DNA of 64,000 nucleotides from Posidonia oceanica (taxonomy: Eukaryota; Streptophyta; Magnoliopsida; Alismatales; Posidoniaceae), in the NCBI GenBank assembly GCA_037176725.1, contig JAZBRS010000059.1, forward strand, positions 8,295,001-8,359,000, written 5' to 3'. The position numbers were made by a program, and so were the translations under genes. The notes beneath the pieces were generated by a model, which saw only the letters and a program-made list of their open reading frames with translations, was not told the DNA's origin and made no database searches. The first letter of the stretch is position 1; each line of letters opens with the position of its first letter. This document shows, piece by piece, positions 1 through 10,060 of the stretch.

Positions 1-1206
1 CGACTTTTCTTTTGCTCCTCCATGAATTTATACAAGTTTTCTTTAACGAAGGCCGCCACTTCGTATAAAGCCGTAACATTGAGGTAGTAAGCATTCACTA
101 GCCCCTTCTTCATTGGTCCAGTTGTGTTTGCATTGAGGGTTTGGACCACTTGTCTCTCTGGAATGGTCAGTCCTGATCTGGCTGCCATTTCCCACCATCT
201 GTTGGCGAATGTAACACAGTTTTCACCTTACTTCATGACCTCCTTCCTTAGTCGTGGAAGGTTGGCTTTGGATCTATCTTGTGCTGGTACTTTGTAAGGA
301 AGCTCTCTCTGATCTTATCAAAGCTACTGAGGTCTTCCTTGGAGAGAGTGAGAAACCAATCCGTTGGCTCTCCTTCGAGTGAATAGAAGAACAGGTGTAC
401 CACGAGCCCCAAATCATGGAAATAGGGGGCCGACTCCATTTGGAACCGCACCAAGTGGCTGAGTGGGTTGGTGGTTCCATTGAACTTAGGAGTCTTGGGG
501 TACTTGAAACCTGGAGGTAATCTAAATGGGGGGAACCGGCTTATGTCAAAGTTTGCCGGAGCTTGGGTATGCACCCCTAATGCACTGAGCATTTTCCTCA
601 TCTCATCCAAATTTGTTATCCCGATTGATGGAGTCGGGACATGTGAATTGAAGGACGGATGGTTCTGCTGCTGATGGAGGTAGCTGTTGCAAAAATGTTG
701 AGGCGCGACTTGCTCGTATCGTGGGGGAGATGCCTGGTGAGAATGATGATCCGGTCGAGGCTGATTGTCTGCCGGGGGTGGTCGGGGATGTCTCAGATAG
801 ACTCCTTCCTTGTACTCGCCATGTGGCATGTAATTATGTTCCTGAATCAAGGGGTTGGCCCTTGAGTTATATGCTCCGTTGAGCCCTGTGCCCTGTACTG
901 GGTGGTTTGTGTCCGGCGGTGGGTTGCCATCTAGTCCCTGGTATAGATCTTCAGGGGGATGGTCCTCAACTGGCCTTCGTTGTCCTTCACCGAGGTGGGG
1001 TGGCTGCTGGAGGTTGTTTAGACATGGCCTCGTTTGGGCAGATGTCTCTTCATTTAAGAACTAGTACATGGCTCTGTACTGGATTGAATCCGGATCAAAA
1101 ACTTCTCCGGTGATTGGGTGGTAGATTGTAGGCTCCTTTCCCGAGGTACTTGCGGAGTCTGACCTCTCTCTTTCTGGCTGATCAGCTTCGTGTATTTGAT
1201 TCATCA
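1..1206 (-). pseudogene. gag of a second T-family element (5' part, runs off left edge)
   Basis: Retrotransposon capsid/nucleocapsid precursor, read leftward from an ATG at 1206-1204 (MMNQIHEADQ). A Q/H/P-rich N-terminal region (about residues 1-190) is followed by the retrotransposon gag core with motif FNGTTNPLSHLVRF and the W-F-L-T-L-S-K stretch near 345-370. It is nearly the same protein as the gag at 50271-52457. Breaks seen: a TAG at about 1060 after the residues AMY, a frameshift near 245, and a TAA at about 205. The leader, PBS and LTR to its right (1207-3130) mark it as the start of an element whose remainder lies left of the window. Assignment to Ty3/gypsy gag is from family knowledge; decay is seen directly. 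Confident call. Confidence 0.88.
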
Positions 1207-1730
1207 TTGCTGCAGCTTTTGATAATGAGAATTGACTTCAGGGCGTAATACGCCTCAATGTAAGGCGTGTAACGTTGGACGCAAGATGTCAGGCGTTCAA
1301 CGTCCCCAGTTATATTTCCTCCAACTCTGTTCCTGTCTTCTCTTTCTTTTCTTTTTTTTTCTCTCAGCCTTTCACTCTCTCTTTTTTTTCAGATTTTTGC
1401 TTTTCTTTGATTTTTTCCTTTTCCTTTTTTTTTTGTTCTTTTTCTGCTTTTTCTCTTTTTTGCTTTTCTTCTTTTCCTTTTTTTTTTGTTTTTTATTTTT
1501 TTTTGAAGGGTTACAAGTGCGAAGAAAGGGAAATTACAAGAAATTTTAATACAGGTTCCTAAAAAAAAGAAAGTAAACAATAAACAGAGTTTCCCCTAAC
1601 TAATATTGTTACTGTTTGGGTTTCTCAAAGTCTTCCCTGCCAAACAAATCACACCAAGGAGGAAAAAGAAAGAAAGGATCACTTACCTTGCACGGGGGCA
1701 CTTTTAGCCATCCCATCGTGATCGCCAGAC
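1207..1730 (-). other. 5' leader of the left T-family copy
   Basis: Untranslated leader between LTR and gag on the minus strand. It holds a cluster of CGTAATACGC/AACGTTGGACGC words (1237-1302), a long pyrimidine-rich tract on the plus strand (1325-1505), and a consensus 5' splice site (CAAG|GTAAGT, cut at 1686/1687) about 40 nt after the LTR. The matching leader at 52458-54024 is about 1.07 kb longer: it has extra DNA between about 52875 and 53948 that this copy lacks. No protein-coding gene is seen; open frames in the pyrimidine tract are low complexity. Confidence 0.7.
1708..1730 (-). promoter_or_regulatory. putative primer binding site, left T copy
   Basis: Minus-strand sequence directly after the LTR end reads GTC then TGGCGATCACGATGGGA. 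Position immediately downstream of the LTR and the TGG start fit a tRNA-primed PBS. The equivalent right-hand site (54002-54024) reads TGGCTATCACGGTGGGA. The primer tRNA was not assigned. Confidence 0.55.
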
Positions 1731-3130
1731 TGTGGATATGGGGTTTTGGAAGAGGGAGGAGAAGATGGTGATGAAAGCGATAGCGAGATGGATGGTTCCC
1801 GGGGACGAAGAATGCCTCTTTTGCATCCCTCTTTTCCTCGCCCTATCTTCTCTTCCTCGAGGTTCCCCTTCTTTGTATCCGACTCCGTCACTCCACGTGT
1901 GATGGAATCGGTGAGATCACCACTCTCGGTTCGCTTTCGCCGGCCCTCGAGACTCCTTTGGGGAGATGTGATGTGGCTGCGGGTTCAACTACCTTGGGGC
2001 AACGCCAGCATTACCCAAAAGTGCCCGTGATTGGTAAGTTCTTTCTTCCATCTTCCTCCTTGTATGACAAACGTTAGCAAAGCAAAAGCAAGACAATGTA
2101 GAAGTGGATTAATATGTGTAGCAATCTATCCAGAATTAGTAAAAAGGAAAGTAAAGGAAACGTGGTGAAATACGTACCTGAGGGGTTTGATCCCCTCGGT
2201 TGCAATATGAAGGAGATGTATGCCTAGTTAATAGTATATGATCTTGGAATAAAAAAAATGCTTGACTATGCTATGGAATTAAACGAATAATGACAGAAAT
2301 AAAGGAAGAAATGTATGAAACAGAGTTCCCTTCTGTCTATGCATAAGGTGCAAACCGTGTTAACATGAAGCCAACAACGACAAAAGGATCCTCTAGCTAG
2401 CTCTCAGACTCTTTTCTTTCAAAAAAAACTTCTCTTTTCGCTCTAAGTTCTTGAGGAGCTCACTTCTCTAAGATTTTTAATCTCAAGAGTATGTGAATTC
2501 CAAAAGCTTCTTAGCTTTTTTCCTCTCTCCAAAATCTGGCTTTGAACACTGTAGGGGTACCCATGCTTTTATAGAAGTAAGGGAGGAACAAAAAAGGACA
2601 CAAATGCCAAGTCAGCAGAGTTTCCTGTTTCAGAGGTGTTATATGCTGGAAAACCAGCATATAACCTTATAAACGAGAGAACTCGCATATAACGACCTCC
2701 GAGGCATAACTGCCAGGATTAGAGAAGATTCTCCAATTAAGGAGTCCTTAAGTGTGATTAAATTCGGCTTTAATGACTTTGACCGGTCAACAGGTTCTAA
2801 AGATGGCAAAAACACAATTTTTGGATTAAGCCAAATAAGGAAAGCTTTGGCTGACTGGGTTGCCACGTTCGCCGCTGCAAAGGCAGCGGCCAACGTTGTA
2901 CGCGGTCAATTCAGCGGATAACACCCTTAATCAGTTTGCCTTTCAAATTTGGTCAAGACGTGAAGAACACTTAGGTTGCCAGCATTTGGGGCTTAAAAGG
3001 TATAGCGTTTTGAATTTGAGAGGGACATTTAGCTCAAGCGAGATTCAGAAATGGATGGAGGGCCGCTAAGAGCGATCTAATGCAAGGGACTATCCTAACA
3101 TGAAGGGAGTGCCAAAACGGAGTATCTACA
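1731..3130 (-). repeat. T-family LTR (left copy), 1.40 kb
   Basis: On the minus strand it starts TGTAGATACTCC and ends TATCCACA, i.e. TG...CA termini. It is homologous over its length to 54025-55352, differing by substitutions and small indels (visibly more diverged than the two O LTRs are from each other). It carries a hairpin at about 2641-2663 (ATGCTGG, AAAA, CCAGCAT). On its left it is followed by PBS, leader and gag. On its right lies DNA with the T word family and a short purine-biased stretch (GGGTGGCCAT on the minus strand) that could be a degenerate polypurine tract. It may therefore be both the 3' LTR of element T and the 5' LTR of the next copy. Confidence 0.85.
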
Positions 3131-3457
3131 ATGGCCACCCGTGACATAGGACGAGGGCTTTATACCTTTAAACGTTTTCCGCGTGAATTGTCGCGTCCAA
3201 CACCTTGGGAAGAAAGAATGTTATACGCGCCCTTTGGCGCGTCTAACGTTTTGCGAGTTAAAACGTTAGCCGCTGGTTTCCCAACGTACAACGTTGGTCA
3301 CTCCATTTTCAGCGTACAACGCTTTAAGTTCAGGGAAGTGTTCTGAATTCTAAAACTCTCATTAAACTCATACAAATTCATTTAAAAGAGACCAAAGAGA
3401 TGAAATAAATTTTATTGATGATAAATGATACATTTCTAACTACATTTTCTATTTTTT
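3131..3457. other. T 3' untranslated segment with word-family cluster
   Basis: Non-coding. It contains many GTTATACGC, GCGTCTAACG, AACGTACAACG and related words (3180-3335), the same family found in the T leader and LTRs, which ties this stretch to element T. Nothing else recognised. Confidence 0.5.
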
Positions 3458-4943
3458 TTAAGGAAACTTAATGAACAACTTAGGCCGCACGCCCTCGTAC
3501 CAAGCGTCATAAGTTGCAAGAGAGATGGCTTCGCGGTACGCATTCGAGTTCTCCCATGCAGAAAGGACTCGGTTTCGCCCCTTCCCGTCCCAAGCACCAG
3601 CCTAATAGAAGACCTGGATGATGTCCCCAGGGGTGTCTCTCAAGCGCGGGAGAATCATGTCAGAGAAGCGAGGCAAGGGAGGTATAGCCCGAGGAGTACC
3701 CAGCATTGAGAAGCATCGCTGAGGGTTGTACCTCACGAACTCGATCGCTCCTATCAACGTCAGGAAGTACTCTGGGTCAGACACTGTCCTGAAAGACGAG
3801 GGGGGACTGAAGGAGTCCATCTGGGACTTGACCTCGCAAGCGCATAGACGACAAATGTACTCGTCCAAGGGAAGGCTAGTATTAAGAGCATGCAGAAGAA
3901 AATGCTCCTCCAACCAGCGCAGAACTAGAAACGGCGAGTCGAAGAATGGTCCCCCAAGGCAGGCGCTGGATAAGCCCCAGATGGTGAAAGCCAAAACAGA
4001 CTGGCTCAGGCATTTCTCCGGGTTGCGAACATAGATACACATGAGCTCAGCATGGTAGGCACTAATGGTCAGAGTTTCATCTGGGAAGAGAACCAGTCCC
4101 CTGACCAGAATAAAGACGCATTCCAAGCAAGAAGCCTCAGAGCAGATGCTGTCGCATTATTTCCAGAAGAATTTCCACACGGAGGAGAGTTTGATACAAA
4201 CATCTAGCACCAGGTCCTCTGGCACAACAACAGAGCCAAAGATGCGCTTTATGAGAGAGAAAGAGCCTACATCCTGATTGGCAAAAGGTAGGCATCCCTG
4301 CAGTAAATGGATGGGTCGGCATGTTGAGTACCAAAAAGGGCACTCACCTCCTCCAAAAGAATGGTCAACTCCTCCGAAGAAGAAAAGAACGTGTGGGTCA
4401 AAGGATTCCACAGCCCACAGAGGCCGAAGAGCACCTTCTAGTCAACAGGCTTCCGCAGCTGGCGAGGAGCTTGACAAAGACCAGCCTCTTCCAAGCGCTC
4501 TCGATACTTCTTCAAAGAGCAAGAGTGGAATTGTTGAACCTAGTCCAACTGATACGCTTTCGAGTCACAGTCGTTGTTGGCAGAAGATAGAGACTATGAA
4601 GTAAGGAAAAATCAGCAGAAATACGAGAATGGGCGTGTAGGGAAATGACAAAAATAGGGAGTACCTTCTCATGCACCAAAAGGTTCGCCAAATGGTCTGG
4701 TATATCTTCCAGCCGAAGTTGCACCATGTCAGAAGGAGAGGAGAAGACAGCCACTTGGAAAGCATGGCGCGAGATATCACTCAAATCTATGAGGAAAAGC
4801 ACAATCCCTAGCAAGCAAAAAATCATTAAGGAAAGGAAGATGAATGTTTGAACTACAAGATTCATGCCAAGAGGGGGGCTAATATAGGCCATGGAGCCTT
4901 CATCAGAATGGAAACCCAAAGAAAATCGGAGATTTACTGCCAA
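3458..4943 (-). pseudogene. plant mobile domain (DUF7745-like) gene, decayed
   Basis: Reads leftward. Exon 1 (about 4943-4663) includes RHAFQVAVFSSPSDMVQLRL and ends at a good splice donor (GAG AAG|GTACTC). A ~75-bp intron leads to an acceptor near 4590. The second exon continues with RERLEEAGLCQAPRQLRKPVD, then GLCGLWNPLTHTFF (about 4430-4380) and the WGLSSACLGGPF block (about 3985-3950), ending in YEGVRPKLFIKFP before a TAA at 3458-3460. Stops are seen near 4425 and 3602 and several frameshifts between 4590 and 4120. These motifs match the PMD/aminotransferase-like family common in plant genomes and often carried by transposons. The cellular role of that family is poorly defined; some host members act in silencing. 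Sense orientation relative to pol. Strong family call, certainly non-functional. Confidence 0.75.
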
Positions 4944-5123
4944 AACGGTGGTGCCCGAACAGGAAAGACAACAGCCTGTCTCACGACGTTATATGCAACC
5001 GCATTGGCGTCCAACGTTGGCCGCGGTGTTTCACTCGTCCAACGAATCAAAGCAGAATTGAGAGCAACTCTGTACTCTGGAGCACAACCGGGTCAACAAA
5101 GCAAGCAAAGCCAAAGAAGTATC
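4944..5123. other. spacer with one stray 34-bp repeat unit
   Basis: Contains CGACGTTATATGC and CCAACGTTGGCCGC words (4985-5045) and, at 5082-5115, a lone unit of the 34-bp family (GGAGCACAACCGGGTCAACA) that is otherwise found only at 5906-6495. The 44-bp array therefore sits inside the 34-bp array. Confidence 0.6.
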
Positions 5124-5905
5124 CTTTTCAACTCCTTTGGGCAATCCCCTTGGCACGTCCTACTTTATTTTCGACTCCCTTAGGCAATCCCCTTGTCACG
5201 TCATGTTTTTATTTTCGACTCCCTTTGGCAATCCCCTTGGCACATCATGTTTTTATTTTCGACTCCCTTGGGCAATTCTCTTGGCACGTAATGTTTTTTT
5301 TTTGACCCCCTTAGGCAATCCCCTTGGCACGTCATGTTTTTATTTTCGACTCCCTTTGGCAATTCCCTTGGCACGTCATGTTTTTATTTTCGACTCCCTT
5401 GGGCAATCCCCTCGGCATGTCCTGCTTTATTTTCGACCCCCTTGGGCAATCCCCTTGGCATGTCATGTTTTTATTTTCAACTCCCTTGGGGAATCCCTTT
5501 GGCGCGTCATGTTTTTATTTTCGACTCTCTTGCGCAATCTCCTTGGCACGTCATGTTTTTATTTTCAACTCCCTTGGGTAATTCCCTTAGCACGTCATGT
5601 TTTTATTTTCGACTCCCTTGGGCAATCCCCTTGGCACGTCATGCTTTTATTTTCGACCCCCTTGGGCAGTTCCCTTGGCACGTCATATTTTTATTTTCGA
5701 CCCTCTTGGGTAATTCCCTTGGCACGTCTTGTTTTTATTTTCGACCCCCTTGAGCAATCCCCCTGGCACGTCATGTCTTTATTTTCAACCCTCTTGGGCA
5801 ATCTCCTTGGCACGTCATGTCTTTATTTTCGACCCTCTTGGGCAATCCCCTTGGCATGTCATGTTTTTTATTTTTCGACCCCCTTAGCAATCCCCTCGAC
5901 AAGTC
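5124..5905 (+). repeat. 44-bp minisatellite, about 18 copies
   Basis: Unit core is GGCAATCCCCTTGGCACGTC followed by a TTTTTATTTTCGACTCCCTT-type spacer; the period is 44 bp (TCGACT recurs at 5171 and 5215). Copies differ by point changes and are in uniform orientation. Because 44 is not a multiple of 3, a reading frame rotates through all phases every 132 bp; a 257-codon plus-strand frame stays open across the array. I regard that frame as a by-product of the repeat, not a gene. Confidence 0.92.
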
Positions 5906-6495
5906 TATAGAGCAAACCCTGGAGCACAATCGGACAACAAAGCAGGAACTCGAAGCATGACCTGGATAAACAAAGCAAATCCCGAAGCACAACCGGACAA
6001 ACAAAGCAAAATAATCCAAAAGCAGGTACCCAGAGCACAACCGGACAAACAAAGCAAACCCAATCAAAGAAAGATCCCCGGAGCCTAACCGGGACACCAA
6101 AGCAAAGATCCCCGAAGCCTAACCGGGACACCAAAACAAAGATCCCTGGAGCCTAACTGGGACACCAAAGAAAAGATCCCCGGAGCCTAACCAGGACACC
6201 AAAGCAAAGATCCCCGAAGCCTAACCGGGACACCAAAGCAAAGATCCCCAGAGCATAACCAGAATATCAAAGCAAACGCCAGAGCACAACTGGACAAAAA
6301 AGCAAACCCAATCAAAGCAGGTACCTCGGAGTACAACCGGACATCAAAGCAAACCCCGGAGCACAATCGAACAACAAAGCAAACCCCGGAGCATGACCAG
6401 ACAAACAAAGCAACCCCGGAGCACAACCAGATAAACAAAGCAAAACCAATCAGCAGAAAGAACCTCGGAGCATGACCGGGTCAGCAAAGCAAAGT
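5906..6495 (+). repeat. 34-bp minisatellite array (GGAGCCTAACCGGGACACCA type)
   Basis: Imperfect units of about 34 bp, each with a GGAGC(A/C)(C/T)AACCGG core and an ACAAAGCAAA tail. The best-preserved run is at 6069-6250. Some units carry a short inverted pair CCCGG/CCGGG around AGCCTAA. No coding content. Confidence 0.85.
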
Positions 6496-6895
6496 CGACG
6501 GTATTAGTGAACTCCCTGTTCACTAACTCCCGGGTCAGAAGATAATGGTCTCCACCGAGAATGTAGGCAACCTTTAATGAAAGGACACTTCATTCTGACG
6601 AATAACGCCAACGGTATTGATGAACTCAACGTTCATTGATTCTGGGTCACGAGATGACGGTATCTGTCGAGAATGTAGGCAACATTCAATGAAAGGACAC
6701 CTAATTGTGACGAATAGAGCCAACGCGGTCGGCAGAAAACAGATCATTTCCCCTTTTGCCTGGGAGCATCATGGACCTCTCGCTGACCAACCCGTGTATC
6801 ATGAGACAACTGTCCACTGGGAGAGTGTAGGCTACACTCGAGGAAAGGGCACCTGATCATGACAAATTGCATTCACGCATTTGTCGGTTCGCCTT
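6496..6895 (+). repeat. ~113-bp tandem repeat, 3 units, with conserved stems
   Basis: Unit 1 starts at 6496, unit 2 at 6609, and a diverged unit 3 at 6721. Unit 1 has a perfect 9-bp hairpin TTAGTGAAC/GTTCACTAA with a 5-nt loop. Unit 2 keeps it as TTGATGAAC/GTTCATTGA through one compensatory pair change and two wobbles. A second stem is GTCAGAA/TTCTGAC in unit 1 and GTCAC/GTGAC in unit 2. A third is GAATG/CATTC in units 1 and 2 and GAGTGTAG/CTACACTC in unit 3. Stems are seen directly; an RNA-level role is inference. Confidence 0.75.
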
Positions 6896-6971
6896 GAGTG
6901 GTGAGAAAACTTCCTGAGCCAACCCGGTATACAAATTAAAGCCGGCGATGATGGAGGAACCTCATTACCTA

Positions 6972-6997
6972 GGGTCATGCATTGCATATCATGACCC
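6972..6997. repeat. perfect 8-bp hairpin
   Basis: GGGTCATG and CATGACCC separated by 10 nt, directly after the 113-bp repeats. Confidence 0.6.
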
Positions 6998-7063
6998 CTT
7001 TTTGCATTCCCGTCAGCACGCATCCATGCATAGCGCATTGTATTGCATTCGCATTGAGTGGGC

Positions 7064-7834
7064 TCAGCAGGAGCGCCACTTGACTTAGCAGCTCTCTGTT
7101 CTGACCGGAGAAATTGATCGTCTACGTGCCTCTGCCTCTCAGGTATCTTCACATGTAGCCTTTATAGTCTGACTATGAATTGTGACTGAGTTGAATCTTT
7201 CTTTTCAGCCATCGATGAGTAGTGCTCCTCCACCGGACCGCTCAGAGGAGATCTCCCGTCTCCAAGAGAAGGCAAGCATGCCTTTATTTTATTTCTACTT
7301 TTGAAATTCCCTTGGTCCTGACACCATTGCTTGTAGGTTACTTATTTAAAGAGCGAGCTGAGGGAGCGGGCTGTTGACTTCATAGCTGCTAGCTCTGTCG
7401 GGAGGTTGGAGAAGCTGGAAGGGACAGTTGCCGCCAGCAGTGCTCGGATCCGGGAGCTGGAGCTGTAGGTCGCTGATAGGGACGCTGAGATTGCCCCATC
7501 TCAGGTGGTATAATTTAATTCAGCGCTTCTTTACGTCTTCCATGTCCTTGCATGTATCTGACATTTCGGTTGCTTCTCTTCTCAGGGCATGGCAGGGTTT
7601 ATCTCGCAGCTAGAGCTTGAGCTTGGGCACTACCGGAGGTTTGCCTTTTCAGCTGGTGCCAGACTCAGGGTGCCCGTTCCTCCTGTATCGAGCCACCGGT
7701 CGGGTAGCCACCACTCTCGGTCCATCTCTAGGGCTACCTCAGGCATTTTTGTTTGGCAGTCGCCTCGTCCTCCTACTGCGCCTTCTCCGGCTCCTGCTTC
7801 AGCTCCCGAGGGCGAGGGAGAGAGTGCTCCTTAG
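7064..7834 (+). pseudogene. four-exon coiled-coil protein cassette (decayed)
   Basis: Four plus-strand segments join in one frame across phase-0 introns: up to 7142, 7209-7271, 7337-7504 and 7586-7834. Introns are about 65-82 bp, with AG acceptors and GT donors (the second has a GC donor). The product is heptad-like and charged (EIDRLRASAS, EEISRLQEK, KSELRERAVDF, GRLEKLEGTV, ARIRELEL, ISQLELELGHYRRF). It ends in a Ser/Pro/His-rich tail (SHRSGSHHSRS) before TAG at 7832-7834. Two in-frame TAGs (near 7084-7088 and in RELEL-stop-VADRD, about 7467) each differ by one base from CAG. It looks like the C-terminal coiled coil that often follows PMD-type domains; the upstream exons were not recovered. 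Function unknown. Confidence 0.6.
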
Positions 7835-8556
7835 CTTTTGTACTTCAGGGGTATGCCCCGGTGACCTTGTAGAACAATTATATATTTTGAAATGATATAA
7901 ATTTCTACACACTCAACAAACTTGTCAAATAGTTCTTTTAAATTACCTTTCTCAATGCTAAAATGAGCTTAAGCGACCAATATGGTAAAATAATGGCCCT
8001 TAATCCAAATTAACTTGAAACTAGCATACTCAAGTGAAATAGTATGTAAATAACATAGTTATAAGGAAAGATTTCACCTAGAAGCTTAAAAATTGAATTT
8101 TGAAGTCGTCGATGCCTTAATGAGCCATTTACTTGATGAAATGAGCAACCAGAGATTCCGACTGCCCGAATGTCCAAAAAATATGAAACCAACACTCATA
8201 CGTGTATTTCATCTTAGTTAAGCCTCTGGGACGGGTAAAACAGGTTCATGCAACTCAATCACGGATTAGGGGACGATCCAGCCAAGTTCAGTAACTTAAG
8301 TCACTGATAAAACGTTATACGCCTCATCTGGTGCGGCCAACGTTATCTGCTTTAAGCTCTGCTTCCAACGCCAGGCAGCTGATTTAAGCGTTATACGCTT
8401 CAACCAACGCGGCTAACGTTGGACGCGCTCCGTCTCGCGTACAACGAAGCGAGCCCAGAAACTTTTCTTTCCTTTCCTGTTCTTAGCTAATCTTCCGGAA
8501 TGTTGCGAAATTCTCTCAATGCCCGCGTGAAGGATTTCCGACGGCCCTCCTATGCT
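7835..8556. other. T 3' region spacer with word-family cluster
   Basis: AT-rich non-coding DNA (7880-8280), then a dense cluster at 8310-8455 of CGTTATACGC, GCCAACGTTATC, AACGTTGGACGCGC and GCGTACAACG words. No gene seen. Confidence 0.5.
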
Positions 8557-8563
8557 TATAAAA
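8557..8563 (+). promoter_or_regulatory. TATA box of the antisense PMD gene
   Basis: TATAAAA, 98 bp before the ATG at 8661, preceded by GC-rich DNA and followed by a pyrimidine-rich leader. It is well placed for a plus-strand promoter antisense to pol. Confidence 0.5.
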
Positions 8564-8660
8564 GCTTGGCCACCCCTTGGACTTTCATGCATACTCGCCC
8601 CTTTCCTCTCTACTGATTTCTTCCTGATTGGTGCTTCTTTCTTTCCTCTCTTTTGCTTTC

Positions 8661-10005
8661 ATGGCTTCTAGTTCAGTTCCCAATGTCTTCATGCACAACA
8701 AGAAGGGAGTTACAAAACCTTTGAAGAGATTGAAAGGCATATGATGTCCCTCATCAAGACGGGGAAGGTATGATCTTCTTCGTTGGTCCCTTCATACTCC
8801 TCTGTTCCTCATACTTTCGAATTTCTCTACAGGAAATCCTCAATTTTACCAAAACACCTTGCTTTGATAATGACTTCCCCTACTACTCCATTTGGGTGAA
8901 GGACTTTGTGCTTTGAGCTCGAGAAAGGAAGTCTGTATTGGCCCGTACGCGCTTTGATAGACTTTTGGATTTATTGGGCACTAACTTGGACTGGCCCCTG
9001 CTTCATGCCTCATGCGCCTTTTGGAGTCCTGAGACTCACACTTTCTTCTTTGGGGGTTGTAAGGCGACAATCCTAGTAGAGGATGTTCATGGCCTACTTG
9101 GTGTGACTCAGATTGGAGCGGTCCGACCAGATATTGACTTCCCATTGCCATACGGAACAGCAAATATGCAAACGTTCATAGACCGTATCTTCACCCTTCC
9201 ACCTACTTTCCCAGTGATTAGAGGTCGTAGGCTCAACTTGGCGCATTTGTACTTCAGCTTCCGACGGGTTGAGGACTCTGCCTCTCAGGATTAGCTGCTG
9301 GTGTGTCTGCATTTACTGATTGGAGGCCTCACTTTATTTGTCACCAAGGATTTCTCCTTCTATGTCTATCACACTGAGTTCTTGATAAGCCTTACTGAGC
9401 ATTTCTGGGGCTCTCCTTCAGTTGCCATTCTTGCCGCTACATATCTTGGCCTGACCAGTGTTTCCACCGGAGGGGATTTTGTAGGCTCTCCTTTCCTTCT
9501 TTCAAGGTGGCTGCAGGTCCATTTCCCGAGGCTTGGGGCTGTGAAGACAGATTTGATTGAGGAAAGGGTTTGCTCTTTGTCCTCTGCCCCTATTAACATT
9601 TCCGTGCCTTCCATGTCCCTTTTTCATAAGCACCAGTCGCGAGGTTCTTCAGTTGAGTTGGAGTTGATAGGGCCCACCCACTTTGTGGTGTACAACTCCC
9701 ACTGTTGCTTCGAGATGGTGGGGCAGAAGAAAGGGGTGCCACCTCGGCTGAGCTTTATTCATCGCATTCGAGTTCGGGACCGCAGTCTTCCATCTGATGC
9801 AGTAATGGTGTACTACATTCGGACTCTTTGATCGTCTCAGGACCGCCATGATGATTCAGAGGGGCCATCAGCTGCTCCTTCGACTTGCTGCCTACCACGG
9901 GAGGATGCGTACTGGAAGTAGTATTCAAAGCTACTGCCCAAACCCGAGGAGTGGGTTGAAGCGACGGGCGTGCTGCATAGGAAAAGGAAGAAGATGATTA
10001 GATAG
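8661..10005 (+). pseudogene. plant mobile domain (DUF7745-like) gene, antisense to pol
   Basis: Starts MASSSVPNVF at 8661. Exon 1 ends MSLIKTGK|GTATGA (8767/8768), a 65-bp intron ends CTACAG at 8832, and exon 2 continues FDNDFPYYSIWVKDFV. PMD-type blocks follow: ARTRFDRLLDLLG, ASCAFWSPETHTFFFGG (about 9010-9060), VEDVHGLLGVTQIG, and AILAATYLGLTS with FLLSRWLQVHFPR (9425-9530). The frame ends in a basic RKRKK stretch and TAG at 10003-10005. Decay: a frameshift late in exon 1, TGA near 8914, TAG at 9292, TGA at 9829, TAG near 9920. It has its own TATA box, intron and AATAAA, so it is organised as a separate transcription unit opposite to pol, as antisense ORFs of Tat elements are. Molecular function not established for this family. 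Confidence 0.78.
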
Positions 10006-10054
10006 GCAATCATTGTAATCTTTTATTCTTAGGGACCATGTATCTTTTCAAGGG

Positions 10055-10060
10055 AATAAA
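10055..10060 (+). terminator. polyadenylation signal AATAAA
   Basis: AATAAA 50 bp after the PMD stop at 10005, in T-rich sequence. Typical placement for a plant 3' end. Confidence 0.45.

Noticed and set aside
1389..1580. Lys-rich/Phe-rich frames in the T leader pyrimidine tract (also 17439-17747, 22888-23381)
   Set aside because: Homopolymer-driven frames without family signal.
5137..5910. 257-codon open frame across the 44-bp array
   Set aside because: Made entirely of repeat units; other frames are also open, there is no start context, and it is explained by a unit lacking stops in any phase.
5124..6495. CRISPR-like array
   Set aside because: Units are contiguous with no unique spacers, no cas genes, and the genome is a plant's.
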